Below are positions 27,467 through 39,444 of a DNA stretch of 64,000 nucleotides, in pieces. The stretch comes from Siphonodentalium dalli (lineage: Eukaryota; Mollusca; Scaphopoda; Gadilida; Siphonodentaliidae). The notes beneath the pieces are model-generated. The model was not told the DNA's origin. It worked only from the letters and a program-made list of their open reading frames with translations, and ran no database searches. Each line of letters begins with the position of its first letter. The first letter of the stretch is position 1. A program made the position numbers and the translations under genes. The DNA lies in contig CP136068.1 in NCBI GenBank assembly GCA_032622095.1, forward strand, positions 5,807,314 to 5,871,313, read 5' to 3'.

Positions 27467-29577
27467 TTATGCTGTAGGCAAAAGCATAATCAGCCTATAC
27501 TAGATTATTTCACATTATATTGAGGTTCGTATACTTTTTCAGTGAAAGCCACGTATGCGCCGGGGCGGACATTTGATTTTAATGTGAATCAAATCAATAG
27601 TCCCATGGCATGTCGGCATATATGACGTTGCTAGTCTAAAGTGGACAGCATTGTGTTCAGTTTCAGTTAAAGTGACGCTGTATGAATGTGTGCATGTCAA
27701 ACTTGTTTTCACTCATTGGCAATTATGAACTACATGTACATGTATATATAGGGTACATTTTTGGGTGTCAAGTTGTGTTCCCGTGTGGTCACGTAGTATA
27801 TCGAGGACGATGCTTGCATTGCGAGGGTTCGAACACAGTTTCTGGACATGACGCCCCCCCCCCCCAAAACAGGGTTTTAGTTGAATTCCCACTCCTATCA
27901 ACACAAAAGTAGCATATAATTAGTTGGTGGGTGGGATGTCAATTAAAACCTTGTTTTGTGGGACTGTATATGCCCAGTAACTGTTCGATAGATCCAAAAT
28001 AGTCCCAGGGTTGGAACAGCACGTAACTATAGTCCGATTGTTCGATTACAGGCATGTGTACAGCGCGCTAGTCGGAGCCACTCCCAGGGTTCGATAGTCA
28101 AAGGGTTTTACATAAGCTCTACATATCATGTTCTACATGCATATAGATCTAACGATAATGGGCTTTATGAAATAAGTGATCGCATGACTGTCGTTCAATT
28201 CCATATATTATATAGCCCACTTTAGCCAATAACATAAATTTTTTCAGTGCAGGCCTATACATAACTTCATAAGATCGCAAAGGGATAAACTATACGCACA
28301 TTATATCTGGGGATGGTTGGGTTTTAACATCGTTCTTTATTATCCGAGTCGATACTACACGCGGTAACGGTCCCATACATGGAGAAAACATTAGTACATA
28401 AAACTTCATCATGTATGAAGACAAACACTGCCATGTCATATATTCTCACATAATCGGTAGATCAAATCCAAAACATTATTACCTCTCTAATATACGTGCA
28501 GATATTACACAAATAATCGTCAAATATGCTCCAAGATTCGCGCTCGATGGGTTCAAATTTTTTTCCGGGAGAGGCCCCTCGGACCACCAGCTGCGGGAAA
28601 GGGACACCCCCTCCTGCACCCTTCACACGTGGCGCGGTCGAAGCTTTTCACATCGGTCCTGTGCCCCTCAAGTTAATATTCGAACCCGCCTTTTAAAAAT
28701 GCTGGCAACGCCCATGTATAACGTCATGGAAACATAGCAAGACCGTGTGTGGGCTGCGTGACGTGACATTAAATTTCAAGGAAACCCGCGAAAAAAAAAT
28801 CACATTTATTGTTTCAATGTTTTCAGTTATTTCCTTCATAAAAAGAGTCTTATGATAAAGAACCCCTCTCAATACTTTAGTATATGGAATTAAACTTCAA
28901 AATAACAAAAACCTTCGGAATAGTGAACCTTCGTAATAGCGAACCTTCGGAATAGAGACATGTCGCCGTCCATACGAACTGACGTGATCATATATCCCAA
29001 GTTGGTCGGAAATACAGGCACTCCCATGAAACATACATTTATCATTTTAGATGGACGTACGTGCGGCGAGCGTGGTTGTTTATACCTTAGGCAGGTGAAT
29101 GACGTCATATATTTTTTTCTATATTTTCTATACGATGAGACTTAATTCAGGAAGAGTGTATGCTATTTAGCGAAATTGACACGTGACTTCCGGTTAGCAA
29201 CTGTTTGGAGATTGTAATATTGCGGAATCGGAAGCGGAACAACGAGATGAAAATAAAATTGTCAACTTCCGAAGAATTCTCTGGATGTGATTTAGTTTCA
29301 TTTAGACCAATCTCAGCGGTTAGTTAGCTTAATGAAAACCAGAGAAGACGTCATGCCACGGCTCATGACGTCATTTACATCATGTTGGCTGCGTAGGGCA
29401 GAATCAAGAACAGATTGCACAATCCATGACAATACTTGACATGTCGTCTCCACCGGGGCCATTGCACATGCTGTTACATAAATTATTCTTAGCGTATATA
29501 TGTCGCCGATAAAAAGCAAATTCGGGATACAGCATGTGTGTGGTTGCTCCACTACGTGTCACGTATGATTCATATTA
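27467..29577. other. Non-coding with scattered repeat fragments
   Basis: It includes a C run at 27854-27864, a GC-rich block at 28560-28700 resembling the GGGCGTAGCCAG sequence near 27267 in inverse orientation, and 15-bp GAACCTTCGGAATAG repeats at 28909-28946. Frames up to 108 codons have no recognisable domain. Confidence 0.5.
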
Positions 29578-30235
29578 TACCATGGTAATCTATCATAATG
29601 GCAAGGTAAATAGACATTTATCATGGCAAAATTGTACCACCGTTTATATTTATCATGGTAAGACCATCGTTTAACATGGTAATACCATGGTAAAATGTTG
29701 GTTACCACGGTACTTTATATATTACTATGTAAATCAAGGCACTTTACAATGCTCTCATCTTATGTAACTATTACATACCATGCTAAACGAGCATAATGCC
29801 GTGATAAATAGACATTTACCATGGCAAGGTTCCACATACCATATACTACCATACCATGATAAACGAGCATAATACCATGGTAAATAGACATTTACCATGG
29901 CAAGGTTCCACATACCATATACTACCATACCATGCTAAACGAGCATAATGCCATGGTAAATAGACATTTACCATGGCAAGGTTCCACACACCATGTACTA
30001 CCATACCATGGTAAATTCAAATTTACAATGGTAATACTATAGAGTAAGCTTTATTTTCATTAGGGTCAAGCAAGGTATGCCATATAAAAAAAAACATGAT
30101 ACTACCACCGAACGACAGCGGCAATGTGATATTTACCATGGTACCACCATGATACCACGGAACTCTGCTAGGGTACTCTATCATGGTACTGTCATGCACT
30201 ACCATGGTAGTGTGGTGCTGATATGAGTAATCATA
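29578..30235. repeat. ACCATGGT-rich repeat region
   Basis: ACCATGGT and TACCATGGTAA-like palindromic words recur throughout. It contains three tandem 76-bp units at 29776-30003. Related sequence occurs at 23169-23850 and 46430-47400. Confidence 0.8.
29776..30003. repeat. 76-bp tandem repeat (x3)
   Basis: Copies start at 29776, 29852 and 29928, each beginning TACCATG(C/A)TAAACGAGCA. Confidence 0.95.
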
Positions 30236-30291
30236 TGTCATGTACGTCCGCGATTAATCTGTTTTCAAGTTGATATTTCCTTCACAGCGAA

Positions 30292-33159
30292 TAAAGTGAT
30301 GATATCGTTTAATGTATTGTTTACGTATAAAGTGATGATATCGTTTAATGTATTGTTTACGTATAAAGTGATGATATCATTTAATGTATTGTTTACGTAT
30401 AAAGTGATGATATCGTTTAATGTATTGTTTACGTATAAAGTGATGATATCGTTTAATGTATTGTTTACGTATAAAGTGATGATATCGTTTAATGTATTGT
30501 TTACGTATAAAGTGATGATATCGTTTAATGTATTGTTTACGTATAAAGTGATGATATCGTTTAATGTATTGTTTACGTATAAAGTGATGATATCGTTTAA
30601 TATATTGTTTACGTATAAAGTGATGATATCGTTTAATGTTTTGTTTACGTATAAAGTGATGATATCGTTTAATGTATTGTTTACGTATAAAGTGATGATA
30701 TCGTTTAATGTATTGTTTACGTATACAGTGATGATATCGTTTAATGTATTGTTTACGTATAAAGTGATGATATCGTTTAATGTATTGTTTATGTATAAAG
30801 TAATGATATCGTTTAATGTATTGTCTACGTATAAAGTGATGATATCGTTTAATGTATTGTTTACGTATAAAGTGATGATATCGTTTAATGTATTGTTTAC
30901 GTATAAAGTGATGATATCGTTTAATGTATTGTTTACGTATAAAGTGATGATATCGTTTAATGTATTGTTTACGTATAAAGTGATGATATCGTTTAGTGTA
31001 TTGTTTACGTATAAAGTGATGATATCGTTTAATGTATTGTTTACGTATAAAGTGATGATATCGTTTAATGTATTGTTTACATATAAAGTGATGATATCGT
31101 TTAATGTATTGTTTATGTATAAAGTGATGATATCGTTTAATGTGTTGTTTACGTATAAAGTGATGATATCGTTTAGTGTATTGTTTACGTATAAAGTGAT
31201 ATGTTTAATGTATTGTTTACGTATAAAGTGATGATATCGTTTAATGTATTGTTTACGTATAAAGTGATGATATGTTTAATGTATTGTTTACGTATAAAGT
31301 GATATCGTTTAATGTATTGTTTACGTATAAAGTGATGATATCGTTTAATGTATTGTTTACGTATAAAGTGATGATATCGTTTAATGTATTGTTTACGTAT
31401 AAAGTGATGATATCGAATGTGTTGTTTATGTATAAAGTGATGATATCGTTTAATGTATTGTTTACGTATAAAGTGATGATATCGTTTAATGTATTGTTTA
31501 CATATAAAGTGATGATATCATTTAATGTATTGTTTACGTATAAAGTGATGATATCGTTTAATGTATTGTTTACATATAAAGTGATGATATCATTTAATGT
31601 ATTGTTTACGTATAAAGTGATGATATCGTTTAATGTATTGTTTACGTATAAAGTGATGATATCGTTTAATGTACTGTTTACATATAAAGTGATGATATCA
31701 TTTAATGTATTGTTTACGTATAAAGTGATGATATCGTTTAATGTATTGTTTACGTATAAAGTGATGATATCGTTTAATGTATTGTTTACGTATAAAGTGA
31801 TGATATCGTTTAATGTATTGTTAACGTATAAAGTGATGATATCGTTTAATGTATTGTTTACGTATAAAGTGATGATATCGTTTAATGTACTGTTTACATA
31901 TAAAGTGATGATATCATTTAATGTATTGTTTACGTATAAAGTGATGATATCGTTTAATGTATTGTTTACGTATAAAGTGATGATATCGTTTAATGTATTG
32001 TTTACGTATAAAGTGATGATATCGTTTAATGTATTGTTAACGTATAAAGTGATGATATCGTTTAATGTGTTGTTTACGTATAAAGTGATGATATCGTTTA
32101 ATGTGTTGTTTATGTATAAAGTGATGATATCGTTTAATGTATTGTTTACGTATAAAGTGATGATATTGTTTAATGTATTGTTTACGTATAAAGTGATGAT
32201 ATCGTTTAATGTATTGTTTACGTATAAAGTGATGATATCGTTTAATGTATTGTTTACGTATAAAGTGATGATATCGTTTAATGTGTTGTTTACGTATAAA
32301 GTGCTGATATCGTTTAATGTATTGTTTACGTATAAAGTGATGATATCGTTTAATGTATTGTTTACGTATAAAGTGATGATATCGTTTAATTTATTGTTTA
32401 CGTATAAAGTGATGATATCGTTTAATGTATTGTTTACGTATACAGTGATGATATCGTTTAATGTATTGTTTACGTATAAAGTGATGATATCGTTTAATGT
32501 GTTGTTTACGTATAAAGTGATGATATGTTTAATGTATTGTTTGCGTATAAAGTGATGATATCGTTTAATGTATTGTCTACGTATAAAGTGATGATATCGT
32601 TTAATGTATTGTTTACGTATAAAGTGATGATATCGTTTAATGTATTGTTTACGTATAAAGTGATGATATCGTTTAATGTATTGTTTATGTATAAAGTGAT
32701 GATATCGTTTAATGTATTGTTTACGTATAAAGTGATGATATCGTTTAATGTATTGTTTACGTATAAAGTGATGATATCGTTTAATGTATTGTTTACGTAT
32801 AAAGTGATGATATCGTTTAATGTATTGTTTATGTATAAAGTGATGATATCGTTTAATGTATTGTTTACGTATAAAGTGATGATATCGTTTAATGTATTGT
32901 TTACGTATAAAGTGATGATATCGTTTAATGTATTGTTTACGTATAAAGTGATGATATCGTTTAATGTATTGTTTACGTATAAAGTGATGATATCGTTTAA
33001 TGTATTGTTTACGTATAAAGTGATGATATCGTTTAATGTATTGTTTACGTATAAAGTGATGATATCGTTTAATGTATTGTTTACGTATAAAGTGATGATA
33101 TCGTTTAATGTATTGTTTACGTATAAAGTGATGATATCGTTTAATGTATTGTTTACGTA
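30292..33159. repeat. 36-bp minisatellite, about 80 copies
   Basis: A unit of 36 bp, containing GTGATGATATCG and TTTACGTATAAA, repeats for about 2.87 kb with few substitutions and a few 6- to 9-base deletions (near 31200, 31270, 31410, 32525). As 36 is a multiple of 3 and the unit lacks stops in some frames, both strands show long open frames, such as repeats of VMISFNVLFTYK on the plus strand. These are not genes. Confidence 0.98.
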
Positions 33160-33205
33160 CATTTTTATGATATTGCGACAAATCGAAATTCTCTGTAAAT
33201 CAAGG

Positions 33206-33305
33206 CTTTGTTTATTTATAAACCTCGTTGCTTTGTTTATTTATAAACCTCGTTGCTTTGTTTATTTATAAACCTCGTTGCTTTGTTTATTTATAAACCT
33301 CGTTG
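33206..33305. repeat. 25-bp tandem repeat (x4)
   Basis: Four exact copies of a 25-bp unit beginning CTTTGTTTATTTATAAACC, 46 bases after the end of the 36-bp minisatellite. Confidence 0.97.
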
Positions 33306-33614
33306 CTTTGACATTCAACGGACCTCTGTTATCTCATGCTTGGGAATGGCTGCACTCTTTGTTCATATATACGCTAAGTGTCAATTTGACCTTATCCGAA
33401 GACATATATAGCGAGATAACTCCCGCCCACGATTATGGGCGTAAAGTCTGTTATTTAAGAGTAACGGGTGGACCGAGAAGATTTGGTCGACTATATAATT
33501 ATGTTGCAGTTGATACTACGAAGATAATTCCAATTATGTAATCCCGCGTGTCGTAGTAACACTGTGGTTGGGTTGTATTTTGTACTATTGTATTCTGCAT
33601 ATACCATGCTACAG

Positions 33615-34921
33615 TTAGGGCGCGTACACATGAAGCTGCAAGAAAATATCTGCAAGAAAATATCAGGTACAATTGTACTCTGATATTTTCTTGCTACAAC
33701 GATTACGCCCGTGAGAAAGCGGCGGGTTAGTTGACGTTGATTGAGCTCAATGTGATTAGTGTTAGTCGTGTTTGTTAAAGTGAATTACTGCGGACAAACA
33801 ACCTATAGTCCATATCGAATATTTATAGAGTTATAAAGAGTTATGGAAAATTTAAAATGCCACCTATTTTAACGAGAAAGGAACGCGCCCTCGTCGATGG
33901 AGTAGGGATGTGTGTTCAGGGACGCGGTGAGCTCTGATGTGTGTTCTCATTATTTGATATTCCAACCAGTGTAACTAGTTGCACATCTTCCTACTTTGGT
34001 CAAAATTTTGGTTTGGTTCATTTATGCATCCCCTCTATGCATATAGTCCAAATTAAAGTAAAATCAACTAAATCAAGGCATGTGAGGTACCAAATTATAA
34101 AGCATCCCCATAGGGTTTCCGTTCGGGGTGTCCACCTTGGGAAATTCTAACTGCACCCCGCACCTTGAATCAGAATCAGACCAAACACAAGTTTTCCATA
34201 ATTCCATTTGCACCCCCCTTGCACCTCAGTACTCTTAGGCCTAGTATTAGACCATGGTTCGGCCCGGTGTGCGAAAATTTTTTAATCTGAACAAGAAAAT
34301 CGCAAAATCCTACCATCTAGACTAGCCTCAATAATTCCTAGAGTTGGAAATTTCAAACCTGACACCCCACTTAGGTTGGAAAATTTACATCTGATGACAA
34401 TTCCAATGACAATGTTGACCAAATGTATGACAATATTGTTTTCTTAAATTAACTAGGAGTTTTTTACTTTTGACTGGCCACGGGGGAGGGACTATGACAC
34501 AAGATTTCAAAGTGTTGGAAATTTCCAACCTGTCACCCCACTGAGGTTGGAAAGTTTCCAACTGATGACCATTTCAGACCAAAAGTTTTACAAAAAATAG
34601 GAAAATATGCAAATATTGGTCCAAAACAATGAATTCCCCCAAGAAATTTTTTGAAAATCAAACTACAAGCACATTTTCAACCTATTGTTGGTGTGAAATT
34701 TCCAACTAATGTTTTGGCAGGTATGAAATGTCCAACTGTTGAAAATTAGTTAACGGATACCGATGGCCACCTATCAAGGTGAACACATATCACCAATTGG
34801 CGATAAAATATCAGCGCGCTGCCTTCGTCGGATATTTTCCGGTATTATTTATTTCATTGGTCAAGTAAGTCACATGGGGCATACCTGATATTTTCTTGCT
34901 GGCCATGTGTACGCGCCCTTA
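33615..34921. mobile_element. TIR element with TTA duplications (PIF/Harbinger-like, non-autonomous)
   Basis: TTA at 33615-33617 and 34919-34921 flank GGGCGCGTACACATG and its reverse complement CATGTGTACGCGCCC. GCAAGAAAATATCAGGTA near each end extends the similarity. A subterminal palindrome occupies about 33653-33695. The interior has no transposase and holds a GTTGGAAATTTCC-family repeat (about 34110-34740). A 3-bp TTA/TWA duplication is typical of PIF/Harbinger. Confidence 0.75.
34110..34740 (+). repeat. GTTGGAAATTTCCAAC-family dispersed repeat
   Basis: Shares GGTGTCCACCTT, TTCGGCCCGGTGTG and AGGTTGGAAA blocks with 54720-54840, 60480-60680 and 61320-61690. It carries the TTAA empty site at 34444-34447 discussed under findings. 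Confidence 0.75.
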
Positions 34922-36035
34922 TAGTCCAGGCACATTAGACATGAAAGTGGAAAAGTAAGGAAATAAATTGGGGAAAGCTGATTTTTTAAATATTATTTAG
35001 GCTATAACATCGCGGACGTGTCACGAAAAGTCCCCTAAAATCCGAGTTGAGCTTTATGAGTTACATATTTTTCCCATATAATTAACAAAAAATATATTTG
35101 TCACAATAATGGAATTAATTGGATGCTGTAACAATATTTCATCCGAAACAAATACAAAATGCACTCAATATTGTTCGATACACAATTCTCGAACCAAAGA
35201 TACCAATTCAAAGGGAAACTTCGAATTAATTTCGCAGAAATTGGTATGAAATAAAACATTGAGCCAAAACAATGACGATTTTGAAGGCAAATTGTTGTAT
35301 TCGATGTCTGATTTCTCGGGTTTCTTAAAACATGGACGCAAGCTATATCTATTTTAAAAACTGCACAGACACCACTTTGTCGGTATAATAGGCAGAATTA
35401 GCGACGACGCATATCATAAGTTGACAAGAAAACCATAATCAGAAATGGTAACGCCACCAAGATCATATTATTAGCCATAAATATAAATTATAATATAAAA
35501 TATATTGGTTCATGAATTCCGTTAAAACAACTAATCCTTCAAATTATTACCAAAAAATACGGCTTATTGCTGCAGGTTTCTCATTCACCACACCAGAAAG
35601 CTTCTAAATTCGGATACAAAATCGGAAAACCCGAAATGTGCTGTCCTGTGAGATATCCCATCGCTAAAGCTCAATTTGACACGGCCAGATTAGCCTTTCT
35701 ACAATATCCTAAAACAATAAAGCTTCTCAAATCATCGGCATAGTCAATAGAACTTTCACGAACTTGGACATTCCAACTACAGTTTTACCGGACTCGGGGT
35801 CGCAGTACAACTTTAACGTGTCCTAAAATAACCGGAAAACCCCATTATCTATTTATAAAATGTCCATGGGACCACAACATTCTAAAATTTGTAGAACAGT
35901 ATACACCGGTGGCGTTAATAAATAAACTAAAGTAAAAATAAAGTAAAATAAAATAAAATATAGGACTTTCAGATTATTTTTTGGCATATCTTATCACAAA
36001 AAAAACAAAGATCAACATTATTGACATAAATAACA
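34922..36035. other. Non-coding, dispersed repeat copies
   Basis: 34925-35062 (AGTCCAGGCACAT, GGGGAAAGCTGATTTTTT, AGTCCCCTAAAATCC) is an inverted copy of 46262-46400. 35415-35480 matches 53550-53610 (AGAAATGGTAACGCCA). 35870-35925 matches 43735-43790 (AGTATACACCGGTGGCGTTA). No gene. Confidence 0.6.
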
Positions 36036-36581
36036 GGACAGACTAAAAGTTGTAGTCCGAGTCCGAGCCCAGTAAAAGGTGTAGTTGGGATTTTCAATTT
36101 CGTTTATTGTCGTTAATATAATTCCAATAATGATGAGACATCTCTAAAAAAAACACATTCCTGTGCGTGATATGATCTCACTGGTAACAACAAGTAACTA
36201 TATGAACAGAACTTGAGTATATTTCACTATATGTTGCAAACACTCTTGTCTGAACTAAAAAATCCATTGATTTGAGCCGCCAACACATTCCTAACAATAA
36301 CAATTAACACCTAATTAGCGACTCGGCGGCTGGCTCGGCTGATTCCAACTACAACTACAACTTTTAGTGTGCTGGAGAACGAAAAATGTCGATAAAAGTT
36401 GAAATATAAGACTTACAAATTATCTTTTTAATTTCTTTTATTTGTAATTGACATAGCTTATCACACACAAAACTCACCATTATTGAAATTATATTAACGA
36501 CAATAAACGAAATTGAAAATCCCAAACTACACCTTTTACTGGGCTCGAACTCGGACTCGGACTACAACATTTAGTATGTCC
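36036..36581. mobile_element. Inverted-repeat element next to a LINE tail
   Basis: 36036-36136 and 36474-36581 are imperfect reverse complements (GGACAGACTAAAAGTTGTAG against GGACATACTAAATGTTGTAG at the outer ends; CAATTTCGTTTATTGTCGTT inside). The interior is non-coding. The right end directly abuts the LINE's tetranucleotide tail. Confidence 0.75.
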
Positions 36582-36582
36582 C

Positions 36583-36612
36583 AGATAGATAGATAGATAG
36601 ATAGATAGATAG
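36583..36612. repeat. (GATA)n tail of the minus-strand LINE
   Basis: AGAT repeats followed by TTTATTGG; on the minus strand this reads CCAATAAA then (CTAT)n, a common tetranucleotide LINE 3' end. Confidence 0.85.
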
Positions 36613-36657
36613 TTTATTGGTCAGAATGCTATTAAGATTAAATAATGTTACAAACAT

Positions 36658-36709
<52 letters not shown>
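36658..36709. repeat. (AT)n microsatellite
   Basis: About 50 bases of alternating A and T inside the LINE 3' UTR. Confidence 0.97.
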
Positions 36710-36712
<3 letters not shown>

Positions 36713-37298
36713 CATCCTGCCAGGATTGACATGGCCTTTGTTTAAGGCCGTCTTCCTGTCAACCCTTCAACGAATAGTATGTATGTGTGTCTTGCCGATA
36801 AGCATGTCGCTGGTATTGTGCATAGATTATTAATGTATGTCTTATGGTGTGCGAAAATTGATATATTTAACTGCCGACTCCTGATAATTATTTTTTTGGA
36901 TCAGACGTGTCATGTTAAGTTGTTTGGAACCGACAATTATATTATATATACCTAATAATATATATCGAGAGATGCAGGCACAACGCTTAACCGAATTGAA
37001 TTTCATAAGAACAATGGTTATAGAATGAAGTGGTTATAATATGAAGTGGTTATAATATAAAGTTTTCTATGGACGTGGTTGTCGACATGAATTATTGTTT
37101 GAATGTTGTACATGATGGATATTTGAGGCTCACAATTTTGACAGTCGAAATCCGGCACGACCCCTTAAACTTAAAGCGACATGTCGGATCCCGCTTGACA
37201 CCAGACACGTTTATTGGGCTTCGAGATATATACACATACGCATAGGGCGTGTCAGTTGGTTAGGTACAATCTGGACAATAGGGATTATCACATGCCAC

Positions 37299-38840
37299 CT
37301 AATTTGGATAGGATTTCGTGAAGTTCTCACTAATAATTTTCTTGAAGGTACCCTTATTTCCTTGTTCCCTAAGATTACTATCCAGATCATTCCAGATGCG
37401 CGGATAATTGAAATGTGGTAGGGTCTCGATTGTCTTGTTGCGCGGCGTTTCATAAACCAGTGTTCCCTTCTGGCGGGTTACTTGTTTTGTTTTATATTCC
37501 TGCTTTGTGAAGAATGTATTAAATGATATTGGGGTACAGGCAAATTTCCAGTCGCGCACGAACGATGTTATCTGTAATATGTAGAGATGAGCTATCTTGA
37601 GAATCTTGGATTCGCGGAAAAGAGGGTCGGTATGGGAGTTGTATTTTGCGTTATTTATAATGCGAATTGATTTTTTCTGCATAAGAAATAACCGATTTAA
37701 CTGGCTGCTATGGCCCCATATATGTATACCATATAATAAGTGACTCTGTATCAAGGCATTATAGAGACATTTCTTAGAATCTTTGGGGAGTATGTGTTTT
37801 GACTTATTTATCGCAAAGTTGGCATGGGCTACACGAGAGCACATCTGAGAGATGTGGTTTTTAAATGTGAGTTTATCATCCATGGTTATCCCTAAAAATT
37901 TGAAGTTGGTCACCTGTTGGATATCTTTCAACCCTAATTTTAGTGATACATTTCGTGATTCTTTTGAGTTATTAAATAGAATAGTTCTCGTCTTTTCTGC
38001 ATTTATTAGTAATTTATTTGCAGCGCACCAGTTACTGATTTTAATTAGTTCCTTATTCATTTCATTCTCGAGTTGTGTCAGGTCAGAACCGGAAATGTGA
38101 ACGGTAGTATCACCTGCAAAGGACAGTAGATCAAGATTTGTTGAATTAGATATGTCATTAACATATAGAAGAAAAATCAGAGGACCCAACACGGACCCCT
38201 GGGGCACACCAAATCGTATATTTCCAGGTTCAGAGTTCACGCCTAAACAGTCTACATACTGGGTTCTGTTTTGTAGGTAACTATGGAACCATTTATTTGC
38301 AATACCCCTTATTCCATAATGATTCAGTTTTTCAAGTATGATATTATGATCTACAGTGTCGAAAGCCTTAGATAAGTCGAGGAAAACGGCTAATGTCGAA
38401 TGTTTTGATGATTTATTAAAAGTCTGAGTGATTGTATCTAAAAGATTGTGGACAGGATGCATGGTGCTGTGGTTTTCCCTGAATCCATATTGGTGCTTAT
38501 AAAGGACATCGTATTTATTCAAGTATTTTGATAACCGTTTATATATAGCTTTTTCAATTATCTTGGAAAATACTGGGAGAATACTAATGGGTCTGTAATT
38601 ATTAAAATCATGTGGATTGCCCTTTTTTGGTATTGGTATGACCCGAGCTGTTTTCATTTTATCCGGGACAATCCCATTTTTGAATGATTGATTGATTATG
38701 TAAGAAAATGGTTCTGCTACCTCACTCGAAACTTGTTTTAAGAGTTCCGTTGATAATCCGTCACAGTCTTTACTGGATTTGAATTGCATGCTTTGTAGTA
38801 TTGATATAACTTCACTTGGAACCGTAGGGTGTAAAAACAT
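37299..38840 (-). pseudogene. LINE reverse transcriptase with altered catalytic box
   Basis: A 513-residue open frame covering the whole [74 protein letters not shown], then [12 protein letters not shown] where FADD is expected. The codon at 38112-38114 (GGT on the minus strand) gives Gly in place of the first catalytic Asp; one base change from GAT explains it. The C-terminus continues through [19 protein letters not shown] and [15 protein letters not shown], usual for CR1/Jockey-like LINEs. Upstream frames need shifts to connect. Confidence 0.92.
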
Positions 38841-39422
38841 TGTATCACTATAATGTTCTGTAAGGAATGCTTTGTAGTCATGGCTTGCATTGGTTTGTAT
38901 AGTTTTAATTGATTCTTCGCCAACCGATAAAAAAAAGTTGTTGAATTCATTTGATATAGCCGTTTTGTTAGTAATTTCCTGTTCACCTTTTTTAAAACTT
39001 TGAGGTAGTGTGTTCTTTTATTTTCCTCTATTGATAATTCTGTTGAGTATTTCCCAAGACTTTTTCATATTATAGCGGTTTTCATTGAGGGCGTGCTTAT
39101 AATAATTTGATTTTATTTCTCTTTTGGCTTTATTAAAAGCTTTGCAGAATTCTTTGTATTTTGTTTTGGATTCCGGATTTGGATGCTTCATATAGTGCTT
39201 ATATAATTTTAACATTGTATCAGAGGACTTAAATAGCCCGTTGGTCATCCATTCTTGAATTTTTATCATTCTATTTTTAGATTTGATTTGTTGTATTGGA
39301 AATGCTTTGTCATGTGCACATTTGAATAAAGAAATAAATTCATTATAAGCTTCATTTGGACATATTGTTTCATAAACCGAACTGAAGTCTGTTGTAAGTA
39401 AGCATCTCTTGAAATTGTCCAT
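38738..39422 (-). pseudogene. LINE ORF2 connector, frame-shifted pieces
   Basis: Two minus-strand frames (39422-39018 and 38986-38738) encode the region between endonuclease and RT (QEWMTNGLFKSSDTMLKLYK, NENRYNMKKSWEILNRIINR, then [17 protein letters not shown]-like text after a shift). They adjoin the RT frame with an overlap, so at least two frameshifts or stops separate them. Confidence 0.8.
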
Positions 39423-39444
39423 ATTGTGAGGAGAGTAAATTCTT

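Noticed and set aside
27326-28100. tRNA-derived SINE, from GGTTCGA box-B-like words
   Set aside because: No matching A box at the right spacing and no tRNA-like fold; the words lie in a hairpin repeat.
30292-33159. CRISPR-like array
   Set aside because: Units are contiguous tandem repeats with no unique spacers, and the sequence is eukaryotic.
30296-33271. Long open frames on both strands (311, 642, 427, 218 and 248 codons)
   Set aside because: They are translations of the 36-bp minisatellite, whose length is a multiple of 3; open in opposite strands at once, with no start context or domain.
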